Source: Eudorina sp. 2006-703-Eu-15 (taxonomy: Eukaryota; Chlorophyta; Chlorophyceae; Chlamydomonadales; Volvocaceae). Taken from it: 64,000 bases of DNA. The notes under the pieces were generated by a model that had not been told where the DNA came from, did not search any database, and worked only from the letters and a program-made list of their open reading frames with translations. The stretch lies in contig BDSI01000094.1 in assembly GCA_003117195.1 (NCBI GenBank), forward strand, positions 186,001-250,000. Direction: 5' to 3'. The translations under genes and the position numbers were made by a program. This document shows, piece by piece, positions 34,052-45,249 of this stretch (position 1 is the stretch's first letter; each line of letters starts with the position of its first letter).

Positions 34052-37000
34052 ATGGCTCGGAAGAAGAGCTCTGGTAAGAAGAAGTCAGGCGGCGCTGGTG
34101 GTGCTGCTCCTTCTGGGCCTGGAGTTTCGAGCAGCGCGACGCCTTCATCGGTTCTGGCTTTGTCCGTTGTTGCCCCCCCGATGTTCTGGAATGCCGTGTC
34201 TGCGGAAGGTAAGCCAGGCAGGTTATGGAAAGCGCGTGCTGGTTGGATGAGTTGTAGGTTGCTGTGCCCTGCCATCGCAAGCGCTATCACGGCCTCTGCG
34301 GTGCAATGTCAATGCCGTTCATCCTTGCAGATATCCCTGCCGAACTTGACGTGGACATCGAGGCGACACCGGCTCCAGCGGCAGCTTGTGGAACCATCGT
34401 GAGTAAAAACATCAGATGCCGTGCAGGAGAACACCCAGCACTAGAGAGGCCGTCGATTCTGATTCTTCCAGATTGTCGGACTATACTCTTGAGGGGATTG
34501 ATATGGTTGCTGGTGCATTGCGTCGCTTCACAGCGCTCACTGGGTTGTAGCAGGAAGGGCGCTAGGGGTCACCGTGCTTCGTACCCTGGCCTCAGGATAA
34601 ACCTTAACACGCCTTGCTGTTCAAGCACGGTGCGAGCTCAATAATTTGGCATGCATTTATAGCATGGCCACCGCATTGCAGGACACGAGGATTGTTGGGA
34701 TCGTCGCTTACCTCCGCTCAGGCGCCACTGCGTCGTCTGTGCGCGGGAAGCGCCTCTCCATACTGCTTCTTTGCCACTGCCAAAAGATGTAAATGTCCTT
34801 CATGTCAGCAGCCCGCGCATGGAATTTTAAGGAGCCCTCTACCCAATTAATTAACCGTTTCAAGGCCCTCTACCTGCGGGTCACCTGAGAAGCGTGCCGT
34901 GCCTGCGCCCTTGCCTGCGCCCACAGGCCTCCGATGCGATCGGTGAGCTGCTGACCTGGTTCGCCAAGGGCATCGCGGCGCCCGACACATCCGCTGCCAA
35001 GCTGGAGTTCGCAGCCTCCCTGAGCAAGGAGGAGCGCGCGGCGGTGCACACGTGAGCAACTGTGTGGGAGCGTCCCGAGCGGATCACCTTCACCTGTTGC
35101 CGTCGAGCTTGCCTTGGACAGGGTGTCCGTGAGGTTCTGAAAGGGCGTTGCGGACGAGGCTTGATGGCATCGTCTGTTGAGGATATCTGATATCGTGCTC
35201 GTGTAAATGCTCATACAAACGCGGGGATTCTGAGCTGACTGAACTCCGCAAGAGTCGCCCGACGGCCCAGGCGTGAGCGAGACGACCCACATTCGCGCAT
35301 TCGGGCATCGTTTATCGTTGTGCGCATGGGTTGTGCCGCACAAGCTTGTCCCACCCCGTTTGTGGCCCGTCCACGACCCTGGAAACCCCAGCACCGCCAC
35401 CACCACCACCACCACCACCACCACCTATTTCACTTGGCGCGCAGGGCGATCGGCAGCGCCGGGCTGTCCTCAGTGCTCGAGAGCAGCAGCGAGGGAGTCG
35501 GCGAGGAGCGCAAGCTGACGGTGTACAAGAAGGGCAGCGCACCGGCCAAGTGAGCAGTGCAGGCTGGGTAGCCGTTGCCCGCAAGCTGGGGGGGTGGGTC
35601 AAGGACCAAAAAGCCTCCAAATTGGTGGTTGGCAAAAGCACGTGCCACGCAAGCGGGGGGGCGTTGCGCCCGGAAACGGCCGTATGCCTCCAGTGGTTTT
35701 CGGCACTGCCCACATGACTGGGTTGGGGGGCCGTACTACTACAGGCTCGCACCTTGGACCTGTAGTACAGACATGGAGGACTAGGTCGGATGGTTGCAGA
35801 GCTGATGGGATGCACTCATGACATGCGTTTCCTTGATCGTGTCCTCAGGCCTGAATTCCCGCCGAACATCATGGAGGACGCCGCCGTGTTGTACAAGTGG
35901 GCTCGCACCGCGGGTGAGTGCCCGGGGGGTGGGGGTTGCGCCAGCAGGAACACGACACCCTGCAGCCCCTTCACACGTCATGGGCCAATGACCCTGCCGG
36001 GAGCGGCGACCCGCCAGTCGGACGATCTGCCGGCCGGTCCTTCACAGCGACTGACTGCCTCTCCGGAGAGAAAGAAGAGTCTCTTTTTGTGCCTTGCATC
36101 TCTGGCTCCCGCCGCCGCACTGAGGTCCTTCACCGGCTGATGTGGAGATCCGTTACTTGCCTCGGATGTTACTTGTATGGATCATCTCCCCGCTAGCAAA
36201 GGTGTTGCGTTGCAACAGTGGGATGTTGGCCGTAAATCCGCTTGGGAGCTTTCGCTGTCGATGCGGTTCGATGGCGTTCGTCTCTTCCCTGCACAGGCAT
36301 CATGAAGTTCAGTCGGGATGAGATTGCGGAGCAGCTGGCCAAGGGCGAGGCTGCACTGGCGCCGGAGCTGGCCAAGGTCTGGACGGCGGGCAAGGCCGAC
36401 CTGGAGCACACCGCCAACATGGCGAAACTGGTGGAGGCGGACGATGCGGCGGCCATCTCGCAGTTGCTCAAGGAGAAGCCGGGTAAGGGTTGTGGCCGTA
36501 CTCAGCAACACTTGGCGTTTCGCTTGATCTGGGTCTTGACTTGATCATCTGGATGAGGTTAGTTTGTTTGTAACCGTTACAAGGTGGATCCGTATCCCGA
36601 CCGGGTGTTCCAACGGGCCCAGATAGCTCGTAGGTGCCTCGTCTCATCAACCCCTACCAAGGACTGCGCACCCATCTTCCATCACCCGCGGGGGGGGGGG
36701 TCCATGCAGCCATACCGGCCACTACACCAGGTTACCAGCGCGCCAGGATTGCCTCTCCTGGGAACCGCGCCAGACCCGCCTAATCACACGGCGGTGAGGG
36801 GACGAGGATTCGAACCGCCGATCTCTGGACAGAATGCCAGTGTCTTTCCCATTAGACGACGCCCCCCCCCCGTTTGTTTGTGTTCGGATAGAGGAGTCAA
36901 AGCCTCCAGTGGCCAAGGGTTCAACAGCCCCGGGGTTGTCCGCCAGGGTCGCATGGGGGGCTGCGAGATGCCGTACTGCCGTACTGTCGCACCTTGGCCC

Positions 37001-39106
37001 GACGCGCTGCACGTGAGGTGTCCTGATCAGCAAGTCCATTCGGCGCGTTGCGTTCGTGCGGTCAAGGTTGAGATCGAATCCTGATTGGCAGTCCACGTGC
37101 AAGGCATTGTGGCCCTGCGCTTGGTTTCTGATAGAACCACGGAGGGGCAGACTTGTGGGGCTACGGACGCATGAACCCCAAACGACGACGACGACTTCAT
37201 CTGACTGACCCGTGGGTCCGCAGAGCTCGTCAATAAGGTGGATGGCAGGAGTGGACAGCCGCCGCTGCATGCCGCGACGCGGCTGGGCGCAGTGGCGGCG
37301 CTGAGGGCCTTGGTGGCGGCAGGCGCGAGGCTGGAGGACAAGGACGAGCACGGCCGTACACCGCTCACGGTGGGTCAGACGGTGCTGTTAACTGGCTGAT
37401 GAAGGTTACGGTGACAGTATCGTATCGTCATTTCTCGGACGCGGTTGGTTGGGTTGCCGCCTTTGTTGGCCCTATTCGTGGATACGGGAGGCCCACAGCC
37501 TGGGTTCTACGTAGCCACCCTTCTCTAACCATGAGCCAAGGTGCCGTCTTCTGCTCATTCGAGTTTGTATAAGTGGACATCCGTGTGAGCTTTGCAAGCA
37601 CGGACTCGCCGCACTTCTCTACTATCCATGCTTACGATTTGACATTGTTCGCCCTTTGGTTACTGGTATCTGCTACTGTTCTTTAATGCCCCAATGGTAC
37701 CTTGTGAACCCGCGCTGGATTCTCAGGTTGCAAGGACGTTCGAGCAGTGCGATGCAGAGGCGGCGCTCTTGCAGCTGGGCGCCCATGACCCCGAGGCGGG
37801 TCGCTTTCCGCTGAACAAGGCGGCAGCGGAGCTGGCGAAGGCCCCGGCGGCAGCGAAAGCAGCGGCAACAGCGGCCGCAGCAGCAGTAAAGTCCGTGGTG
37901 GAGAAGGCGGCGGAGGTGGCGCAAGCGGTCCCGACAGCCGTCAGTGCAGCGCTGGGGGCAGCGGCCGGGGTGCCAAAGCCGTCTGAGGCGGCTGCGGCCA
38001 CACCCACAGAAGCGGACACGGCAACAGGGGTCGTAGCTCCGGCATCCAAGCCAGCGGAGGCGGCCAAGCCGGCGGAGGCGCTCAAGCCAGCGGAGGCGCC
38101 CAAGCCGGCGGAGGCGCCCAAGCCAGCGGAGGCGCTGAAGCCGGCGGAGGCGGCCAAGCCAGCGGAGGCGCCGAAGCCGGCGGAGGCGGCCAAGCCGGCG
38201 GAAGCGGCTAAGCCAGCGGAGGCGCCCAAGCCAGCGGAGGCGGCCAAGCCAGGGGAGGCGGCGAAGCCAGCGGAGGCGGCCAAGCCAGCGGAGGCGCCCA
38301 AGCCGGCGGAGGCGGCGAAGCCAGCGGAGGCGGCCAAGCCAGCGGAGGCGACGAAGCCGGCGGAGGCGCCGAAGCCGGCGGAGGCAGCCAAGCCAGCGGA
38401 GGCGCCCAAGCCAGCGGAGGCGCCCAAGCCGGCGGAGGCGCCCAAGCCAGCGGAGGCGCCCAAGCCAGTTGAGGCGGCCAAGCCAGCGGAGGCGGCCAAG
38501 CCAGCGGAGACGCCCAAGCCAGCGGAGGCGGCCAAGCCAGCGGAGGCGCCCAAGCCAGTGGAGGCGCCCAAGCCAGCGGAGGCGCCCAAGCCAGCGGAGG
38601 CGGCCAAGGCCACTATCCCGACAGAAATGCTGAGGTCTGAGGCTGCCAAGGAGGCGGTCGCTGAGGCCCCTAAGCCTGTGCCACCCGCTGCTACACCTAG
38701 TCAAGTAAAGGATCCGCTGGACACGGCGGCAGTAGCACCAACCATTAAAGCTACAGCCCCAGCCTCCTCGACTGCGGCGGCCGCTTCTGCCGGCGATCCA
38801 GATGCGCCCACCACGCCTGCAGTTGTGGCCAGCGCGCCGGCCTCCGCCGTCGCGGTCTTGAGCTCCGACACCGACCAGCGCTCCGCTGCCACGCAGCCTG
38901 CCGCTGCCGCAGAGGCCAAGGGCGTTGGAGCTGCTGCTGCTGCTGCTTCGGCAGCCGCCGAGGGCCTGACCAAACACGTCAAGGGCATGTTGGCGGACGG
39001 CAAGAAATGGGCTACGGGTCACCACGGCTTCGCCCTGTACGCGGGCGTCACCGCCGTTGCGGCCAGCGTCACCATGTTGGCGGTCGCCATCGCCCGGCGG
39101 CGTTAA
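34052..39106 (+). CDS. R3H-like / ankyrin protein with KPAEA repeats and C-terminal membrane anchor
   Basis: Eight exons (34052-34208, 34331-34398, 34927-35051, 35445-35549, 35849-35913, 36297-36482, 37224-37369, 37727-39106) encode 743 residues with consistent phases. The N-terminus is lysine-rich (MARKKSSGKKKSGG). Residues ~100-150 resemble an R3H single-strand nucleic-acid-binding domain: LEFAASLSKEERAAVH has the R-x3-H pair, followed by ERKLTVYKKGS. About 215-310 is ankyrin-like (GQPPLHAATRLGAVAALRAL, then DKDEHGRTPLT). Residues 392-577 are 31 tandem hexapeptides of the form KPAEA plus A, P, L or T. The end is hydrophobic (ALYAGVTAVAASVTMLAVAI) and closes with RRR, as in tail-anchored proteins, so the bulk should face the cytosol. 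I know no characterised protein with this set. The repeat may be an extended spacer between membrane and N-terminal domains. Function is unknown. Confidence 0.8.
36797..36866 (-). tRNA. tRNA-like sequence in an intron, isotype unclear, probably degenerate
   Basis: On the minus strand GGGGGCG can pair with CGTCCCC, GTCT with AGAC around AATGGGAA, and a GGTTCGAATCC T-arm core is present. The anticodon stem CTGG/CCAG encloses eight bases (CATTCTGT) instead of a normal loop, and the T stem has two mismatches. Gln, Arg or Glu ancestry is possible. It sits in intron 6 of the R3H/ankyrin gene, on the opposite strand. A run of ten or so C residues on the plus strand abuts it. It may be a tRNA pseudogene or the head of a tRNA-derived SINE. 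Confidence 0.5.
38048..38605 (+). repeat. 18-bp coding repeat, 31 copies
   Basis: Exactly 31 in-frame units of AAGCCAGCGGAGGCGGCC type, encoding KPAEA(A/P/L/T), with rare KPGEAA, KPVEAA, KPVEAP and KPAETP. Because the period is a multiple of three and the sequence lacks stops, reverse-strand frames also stay open here; those are not genes. Confidence 0.95.
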
Positions 39107-40682
39107 GGAAGTGCATGCTTGCTCTCTGACATGTCTGCTTGCGGGGTTTGCCGTGACTCTGTGAAGCTAGCGTTGGTTTCCCCAACCCGGGGGAACCGGC
39201 CCCGGCTCCCCCGGGGTTGGCTGCGTCTGTCTGCGATGGCGGCGCCAACGAGTCAAACCCGTGAAGGCGGGGATCTTGACTAGGAGCGGTGCCTGGAGCG
39301 AAAGTTGGGCAGCGGCATCTCTATCTCGGGGTTCCAATTCATCATGCTTGTGGGGCTTGACAGTAGCGGCGGTAGGAGGAATGTTACAGCCAGGTGTGGA
39401 GTTGTTCCCTCTCATTTACGGTGCGAATTGCGTTAATGGAAGGGTCCAGGCACTTGAGCAGGAAGCTGTGTAGGTGACAGGTCGTCGGTTCACGCGCCGC
39501 GCGTGCTGACAGGCAAGGGTTGTTTGCTGAGTTAATAAGACGCGCGCTAAAGGACACATCATATGAAGGTTAGTGGCTTTGGCTTGGTGTGCTGTAGGCT
39601 CATTCTGTGCTGGCTTGGGTTGTTAGCTATCTGCTGTCGCGGCGGGTCACATTTGCAGCGCTGCCACAGCTGGAGGGGATAGATCGCCCAATGCACAATT
39701 CCCTCGAGCCGCTGCGATGTGCCCAGCGGTGGCTTTGTTGCCCCGCGGGTTTGCGCGCCGACGTCTGTCGCTCCCTGGAGTAGTGCATGGCAGGGCAGCG
39801 TGCATTACTTGCTATCCAAGCTGCAAAGGCTACACAGCAGGCAGAGGTCGCCTGCGACGTCGGGCATCCATCGTGCGTGCGCTTGAGGCACGTACGCAGT
39901 TCAGCTTCGTCGTCTGGAGAAGGGTGGTCGAGCCAGAAAGAGAATGCCGCAGTGGATGGCCACATGGGTTGTGACGGCTGGATGGCCAGGGACCCGAACT
40001 GGAGTTCACGGCATGCAAGAGAGTTTCGGGTTAGGTAGAGGAGGTGTGGGACAGGGTGCGACGACTGTTCTGCGTGGTTGATGACGGCCGGGCCGGAGGT
40101 GCTGCATGGCACGAAGTTAATATTCTTGTTAAATATGTCCTGCAACCCAGTAAATATACCGTGCAACCAACATAGGTCCAACATGCTCCTGGTAAGCTGG
40201 AGTGTGCAAGAGCAGCACAAGAGCGAGGTTCGGGGCTGCAACCTGACCCCCTGCGGTCGGGGGTTTGGATACCGCGCACGCCGTTGCTGACGCTGGTGTG
40301 GATCTGTGAGGGTGCGTAAATACTTTCTAGGGACCTGTCGGAAGGCATATTTTGGCAGTGGAATGGCAGCGCGCGTACGTATTTTCCAACTATTACGAAC
40401 CCATTAGGTCTGCTGGCCGTCAATAGGGGCCGGTGTGATTTGAAAGTGTTTGACGGCCGTGTGCACGAGCTTGTACGGCTCTGTGGTATAGGCTGATCGC
40501 CCAATCCTAAGGCAGGCTGACTGCCCAATCCTAAGGCAGACCAGCAGGAGGCGCCTAGGGTTTTAGGCCATGGGCTTCGGCTTGCATCACGCGGCGCTCG
40601 TCGGCGGCAGTGAAGTGTTTTTGTAGGAGGCGACCAAGCCACGAGGTCCTCTAGGTGCCATGTGGTTGTTAATTGTCAGGCG
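39107..40682. other. Intergenic region after the R3H/ankyrin gene
   Basis: Contains the 3' untranslated region and no recognisable gene. At 40,496-40,543 a 24-bp unit (CTGATCGCCCAATCCTAAGG-type) is tandemly duplicated. Near 40,240-40,268 ACCCCC and GGGGGT form a short hairpin. Confidence 0.45.
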
Positions 40683-41083
40683 CAGGGTGGCTATCTTAAG
40701 ATATAAATATCTATTCGGCCGAAAAACTTCTGAAATTTTAGATACTTTTGGCCTGCCAAAACATGGAGTTTAAGATACTTTGACCCCTCGTGTGGGACAT
40801 GATATCTTTCCGTTGACACATACTCGGACGAGTGATGGGGTCCCCCTTATCTCCCACCCGGGGTCGGTTCTCGTCGTCTGCAGTCATCTATGGCTAGGTG
40901 TTGCACTTATGGGTTCGGTTCGTGGAAGTTCTCCATCAATGTTGCGCCCTGTCCGCTGCCCTCTGTAGATACTTCGGGCCGTTTCCAGTTGGAAATATCT
41001 CCCCATAGACAGATATTTTCAGCGTTTCGAAGCCAGGTGTATCTCTGGCCGTAGATACTCCCAAAAATAAGATAGCCACCCTG
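40683..41083. mobile_element. hAT-like MITE
   Basis: A 401-bp element bounded by perfect 16-bp terminal inverted repeats: CAGGGTGGCTATCTTA at 40,683-40,698 and its exact reverse complement at 41,068-41,083. Both ends are flanked by the same 8 bp, GTCAGGCG (40,675-40,682 and 41,084-41,091), a target-site duplication. The CAGGG terminus and 8-bp duplication point to the hAT superfamily. There is no transposase; it is a non-autonomous element. The interior carries many AGATAC/GTATCT-type words in both orientations, resembling subterminal transposase-binding motifs. It is more AT-rich than its surroundings. Confidence 0.93.
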
Positions 41084-42379
41084 GTCAGGCGGTGCAGGGG
41101 CAGTCGTTTTCAGAGTGCTGCTCTCCTGCAAAAATCCCTGGTCGCGCTTCTGCCTCGCGTTAACTGTGAGCATCCTCCTTGCAGGAGAAATCTAGTAGCA
41201 CACTGTAGCTGGACTGCGGCGGGACAAAATGCCTGGAGGTTGACGCAAGCAGAATCCTAGTGCCTGGGAGGGCGGACCTCAGGATGTTTGCTGAGGCGGT
41301 GGGTCAGTGGCCGCTTTCCTAGGGCCCCGGGAGCAGCGCGACCGGCTCCAGCATTACGTTCGTGCAGATCGAGCAGAGATGGGCGAGCCGTACTAAGCCG
41401 GCAACAGGGGACAGCCACGGCATAACATGACGAAGACAACAAATGCGCAATGAGGTATCTGGGCGCCGTTGGAACACCCGGTCGGGATACGGGTCCACCT
41501 TTAACGGTTACAAATTCAAATGCGCACATACTTATTGTCCCAGACAAGATAACCAGGAAAATGCCGTGCAGATAAGGCACCACAAACACCTGAAAGACAC
41601 ACGCCAAAGGGCGGGCGGGTTGCAATTCTAAGCACACGCCAAAGGTACTTTCCACACAGCTAGGCACAGCTCCGGGACCCCTAGGTAACATATACGAAAG
41701 GCATTCGCATACGCAGTAACAATCCGAGCGCAATCTGTGACATACTGTAACACACCGTGACGGTAAGACACATAAACGGGCACGGAAGTCTGGCCGAAAT
41801 CAACATGTTGGCATTAGCAAAGCGCCGGACCCTCCACTGGTCCTATTACTGCTCTTTCACTGCCGGTATATGAGTGCTGCTCACTTCAACACGCCCCCGA
41901 CACTCATCGTCACTCAGGCTCCCCCATCAACCTCATCCCGGCCTCCCGTACTCTGGACAACAGTCAGCGGGCCTCGACCCGGCGACGTCTCGGCACAGCG
42001 CCGTGCGTCCGCAGGACCCTCCACTGGTCCTATTACTGCTCTCTCACATCGCCGGTATAAGTGTGTTACTCACTTCAATAGTTTGTATATTCTTCAATAC
42101 GCAAGGCGTCGAGGTGCGCCCGTTCAAAGTCAAATTTTCGTACACCGGTACTTGTAGGGTAGAGGCAGAGTCGCTACACAAAGCATACAAGTATATATGT
42201 ACGCACTAGTGACTGTATCCGGTAGCCGCTTGCTTTCTTTTTGAGAGGATTGGTAGGTCAAAGTGAGCCTCCAGGTTTATTTGCGTTATAGGAGGCCATC
42301 TCAACTGGCTCTTGCGCGATCATCTTCTCTGCAGCAACTTGACGAGGAGAGGGGTCTCGTCAAAAGAGGAACGGCCACA
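41084..42379. other. Upstream region of the lipid phosphate phosphatase
   Basis: No gene recognised. It contains a direct repeat of ~65 bp (41,827-41,889 and 42,014-42,080, sharing GGACCCTCCACTGGTCCTAT), so the promoter region of the phosphatase has been locally duplicated. Confidence 0.5.
41827..42080. repeat. Direct repeat of ~65 bp, two copies 187 bp apart
   Basis: Copies at 41,827-41,889 and 42,014-42,080 share ACTGGTCCTATTACTGCTCT and then CGGTATA and CTCACTTCAA, with a few substitutions and short indels. They lie ~300-550 bases upstream of the phosphatase start codon. Confidence 0.8.
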
Positions 42380-45249
42380 ATGAGCTCTGGCACGGGAGTG
42401 GACCTGGTGCAGCGGAAGCCCGACGATTTGGAGGCACAAGCACATACGTCAAAGCCACATAAGAATAAGCTTGCCGCAGCAGTGACACGTTCGATCGTCT
42501 TCGAATGGCTGGCGGTCATAGCTTGCCTCGTGTTGGCCCTCGGACTCGAAAAGGCCAAACCACGCAACGCTTACGTCTTGATGCAGAATCTTTACTGGCA
42601 TAGCTATCCACACAAGGTGAGATTTGGCGCAGTCGGTTATGACGGTGCATACGACCGTGACTAATTGTGCGCGGCCCTCCTTCCCTGGCCTCCAACTGAG
42701 GCTGGCAGATATTCATATGAATCCCGTCAGTGCGTGACGTTCATACCTAGAGCTGTAAACCATGTGCGCGTCCAACCAGACCCAGACGCGTATGCCTCTG
42801 CCGCCGGCACGACCGCAACGCCGCGTTGCACTTGTGCGCACCTCGCAGAGTTCTGCATCCTTCCCTTTCCCTGAATCGTCGCAATCGCGTTTGACGATAG
42901 GATTCCCCGCCTGGGCCTGTCCGACGACCTGCTCACCCCACCTCTTGCTGTTCCGCACCCGCGCACGCACACGCACAGGGCCCCATCCTCTTTGGCAATC
43001 GTCCTTCCTCTTGTCACGCGTTCTATACGCGCCACGCGCCCCTCCGGCCCCTATCCTGCCTCGTCTGTGCCGCGCTTTGGGTTCACGCCTTCTCCTTTTC
43101 CCCCGCCCCCGACTTTCTCCCACGCCCGCAGGGCAACACTGTGCCCTCTTGGTCCGTGCCCGTGTACGCCTTGATCGGCCCGCTGGTGCTGCTGCTGGTC
43201 GCCAAGTTCGTCCTGAGGAGGACCTGGCTGGAGCTGGCTCGCTGGTGGGCGGCGCTGTGCCTGGCTTTCTTTCTGACCGGCGCCATTACCAACTGCCTCA
43301 AGCTGCCGGTTGGCCGCCTGCGGCCCAACTTCGTGCGGGTGTGCTGGCCCAACGGGACCATGGCGTTCACGCATCAGGACCAGGTGCGACTTGGCGCGGG
43401 GGGATAGTCGTGCACGCGTGGTGGCGGCCTTGTCCTTGACGTCGTCGGCCTTGGTGTTATCCGGAGGTATCCAAACTCCGCTCTGCATGACGCGATACAT
43501 GGTGGAGCCTGAGCCCCGGTGCGGGCGGTTCAACGGGTCCAGACAGCTGTGCGGAAGCCGCGGGCTGCAGCCTTGACGAAAGGAACGCGGCAGGCAGCAC
43601 CAGATGGCGGGTGGCGAGGAGGTCCCATGCTTGCTTCCCCATGTGAACCCACCCACTCGCTGTTCCGCTCCCACCCCGTGCCATCGCAATAACTAACCGC
43701 TCGCGGCCGCCCCGATGCCGCTCGTCCCGATGCTCTCTCTTAACGTCTAACCCTCTGCCTCTCACACGCTCTCCCTCGTGCCGCAGTGGGGCGGGTACGC
43801 GGTGTGCGACCCCAGTGTGCCCAAGGGGGACGTGGAAGAGATCCGGAAGAGCTGGCCCAGCGGTGAGGGCGGCGCAGCGCGGTGCACGCGAGCCCTGGGG
43901 GCCTGAGCCACTGTTGGGGCCTGTGCGACTGTCGGACTGTGCTCACCAGCTGGCGCTGACGCTCTGCCCGCGGTGCACGCTTCCCCTGGGCGTCTGCTTG
44001 TGTTGAGCCATGGATTGGTCGCACGCGGCGCCAGTGACGGGGTATGGGTTCACGGCCAGGACAGCAGTGTGTTGCGGCATTCCTCTTTACGGTGCTGGGG
44101 CGCATGAATAATGGCAGGGCCAGAGGCTCCCGCGCAGAAGTGACATGTCAGGCCCCGAGCATGCTCTAATGGTGCGGCCGTGCGCACCGTCTCGGGGCAC
44201 TGATTGTTTAGTGGCGGTTGGGTCGTTCGCCAGGCTCCTGTTTGCCTTCAGCGCGGACCGCCGACGCAAGACGCCGCGCCGCTACCGTATGTGCCCAGCT
44301 CCAGTCGGCGAGCCCCCATGCTCACCCGTTCACACGCATCTGCAGCCCTCTCTCGCCGGCCGCCTTGCGCCTGCTTCCAAGTCGCCTGCTGATCAGGCTT
44401 TCCTGTCTCCCGCCCAACGCCCACACCTCCCGCCCGGCCGGCTCTTCCACCTCGCCTCCACCTCGTCTCCACCGCGCCCCCCAACCAACCTCTCGCTTCC
44501 ACCTCGCAGGCCACAGCTCTCTGAGCGCCGCAGGCCTGGGCTTCACCACCTTTTGGCTGCTGGGCCAGCTGCGGCCCTTCACCCGGGGCCCCTGCCCGGG
44601 GCGGATTTGGCGGCTGTTGGTGGCGCTGCTGCCCAGCTTCGGCGCGGTGGCGGTGGCGGTCACCCGGGTGCTGGACTACTGGCACTTCACCTCGGATGCG
44701 CTGACAGGTGGGGCCAGGGGGCCGGGTGCGCGGCAGGGACTTGGGCCTGACAGGGTGGGGCGGGGCACGGCCACGGCCGGGGCTCCATTTTCGGGGTCGG
44801 TTTGGATGACCGTGACAGTAGGGGCTGTTGGAACCGACGGGAGAGCGACGGATGACCCGCATCCTATGGCAACGCGCGGACGAATGCCCAGTGCAACGCT
44901 GCTGTACGGCATGTCGCCGTGTGTGTGTATGACTGTGCGCCCGCCGTTGCGTGGGCGCTGTGCTGGGCATGCAAACGGTGTGATTAGCCAGGAAACCCGC
45001 CCGACCCAAACCGGTTGCAGCGTGTTTACCATGTATATCTATATGTATATGGGTGTGTTTGTGTACACTGCCCGTGCAGGCCTCGCGATCGGCTTCATCA
45101 CGGCATTCGCAGTCCACCAGTCCATCTTCCCCGCCCTCACCGACCCGCGCTGTCACCTGCTGAGGGACACCCTGGCGGCGGAGAACGCCGCCAACGACTC
45201 GGGCCGTGACGTCCCGATCCCCGCGTACCAGGAGCTGGCGCGCATATGA
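42380..45249 (+). CDS. PAP2-type lipid phosphate phosphatase
   Basis: Five exons (42380-42616, 43132-43383, 43787-43862, 44510-44707, 45080-45249), 310 residues, phases consistent. It is an integral membrane phosphatase of the phosphatidic acid phosphatase type 2 / LPP family, which dephosphorylates phosphatidate, lysophosphatidate or diacylglycerol pyrophosphate. The three catalytic motifs are visible: KLPVGRLRP (~136-144), PSGHSSLS (~187-194, His nucleophile support) and TRVLDYWHFTSD (~240-251, catalytic His and Asp). Hydrophobic segments suited to six membrane helices occur, for example WLAVIACLVLALGL, YALIGPLVLLLVAKFV and LLVALLPSFGAVAVAV. The start is the first in-frame ATG; a preceding GTG is not required. 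The length and exon layout resemble plant LPP proteins. The C-terminus is polar and probably cytosolic. Substrate preference cannot be read from the sequence. Confidence 0.92.

Noticed and set aside
35396..35427. CAC trinucleotide run that could encode polyhistidine
   Set aside because: It lies in intron 3 of the R3H/ankyrin gene, upstream of the acceptor at 35,444, and is a simple microsatellite.
37673..39025. Very long reverse-strand open frame (~450 codons, Arg/Leu/Gly-rich) and a second one rich in Ala/Ser/Gly
   Set aside because: They lie opposite the KPAEA exon. The 18-bp repeat lacks stops in several frames, so these are by-products of the coding repeat.
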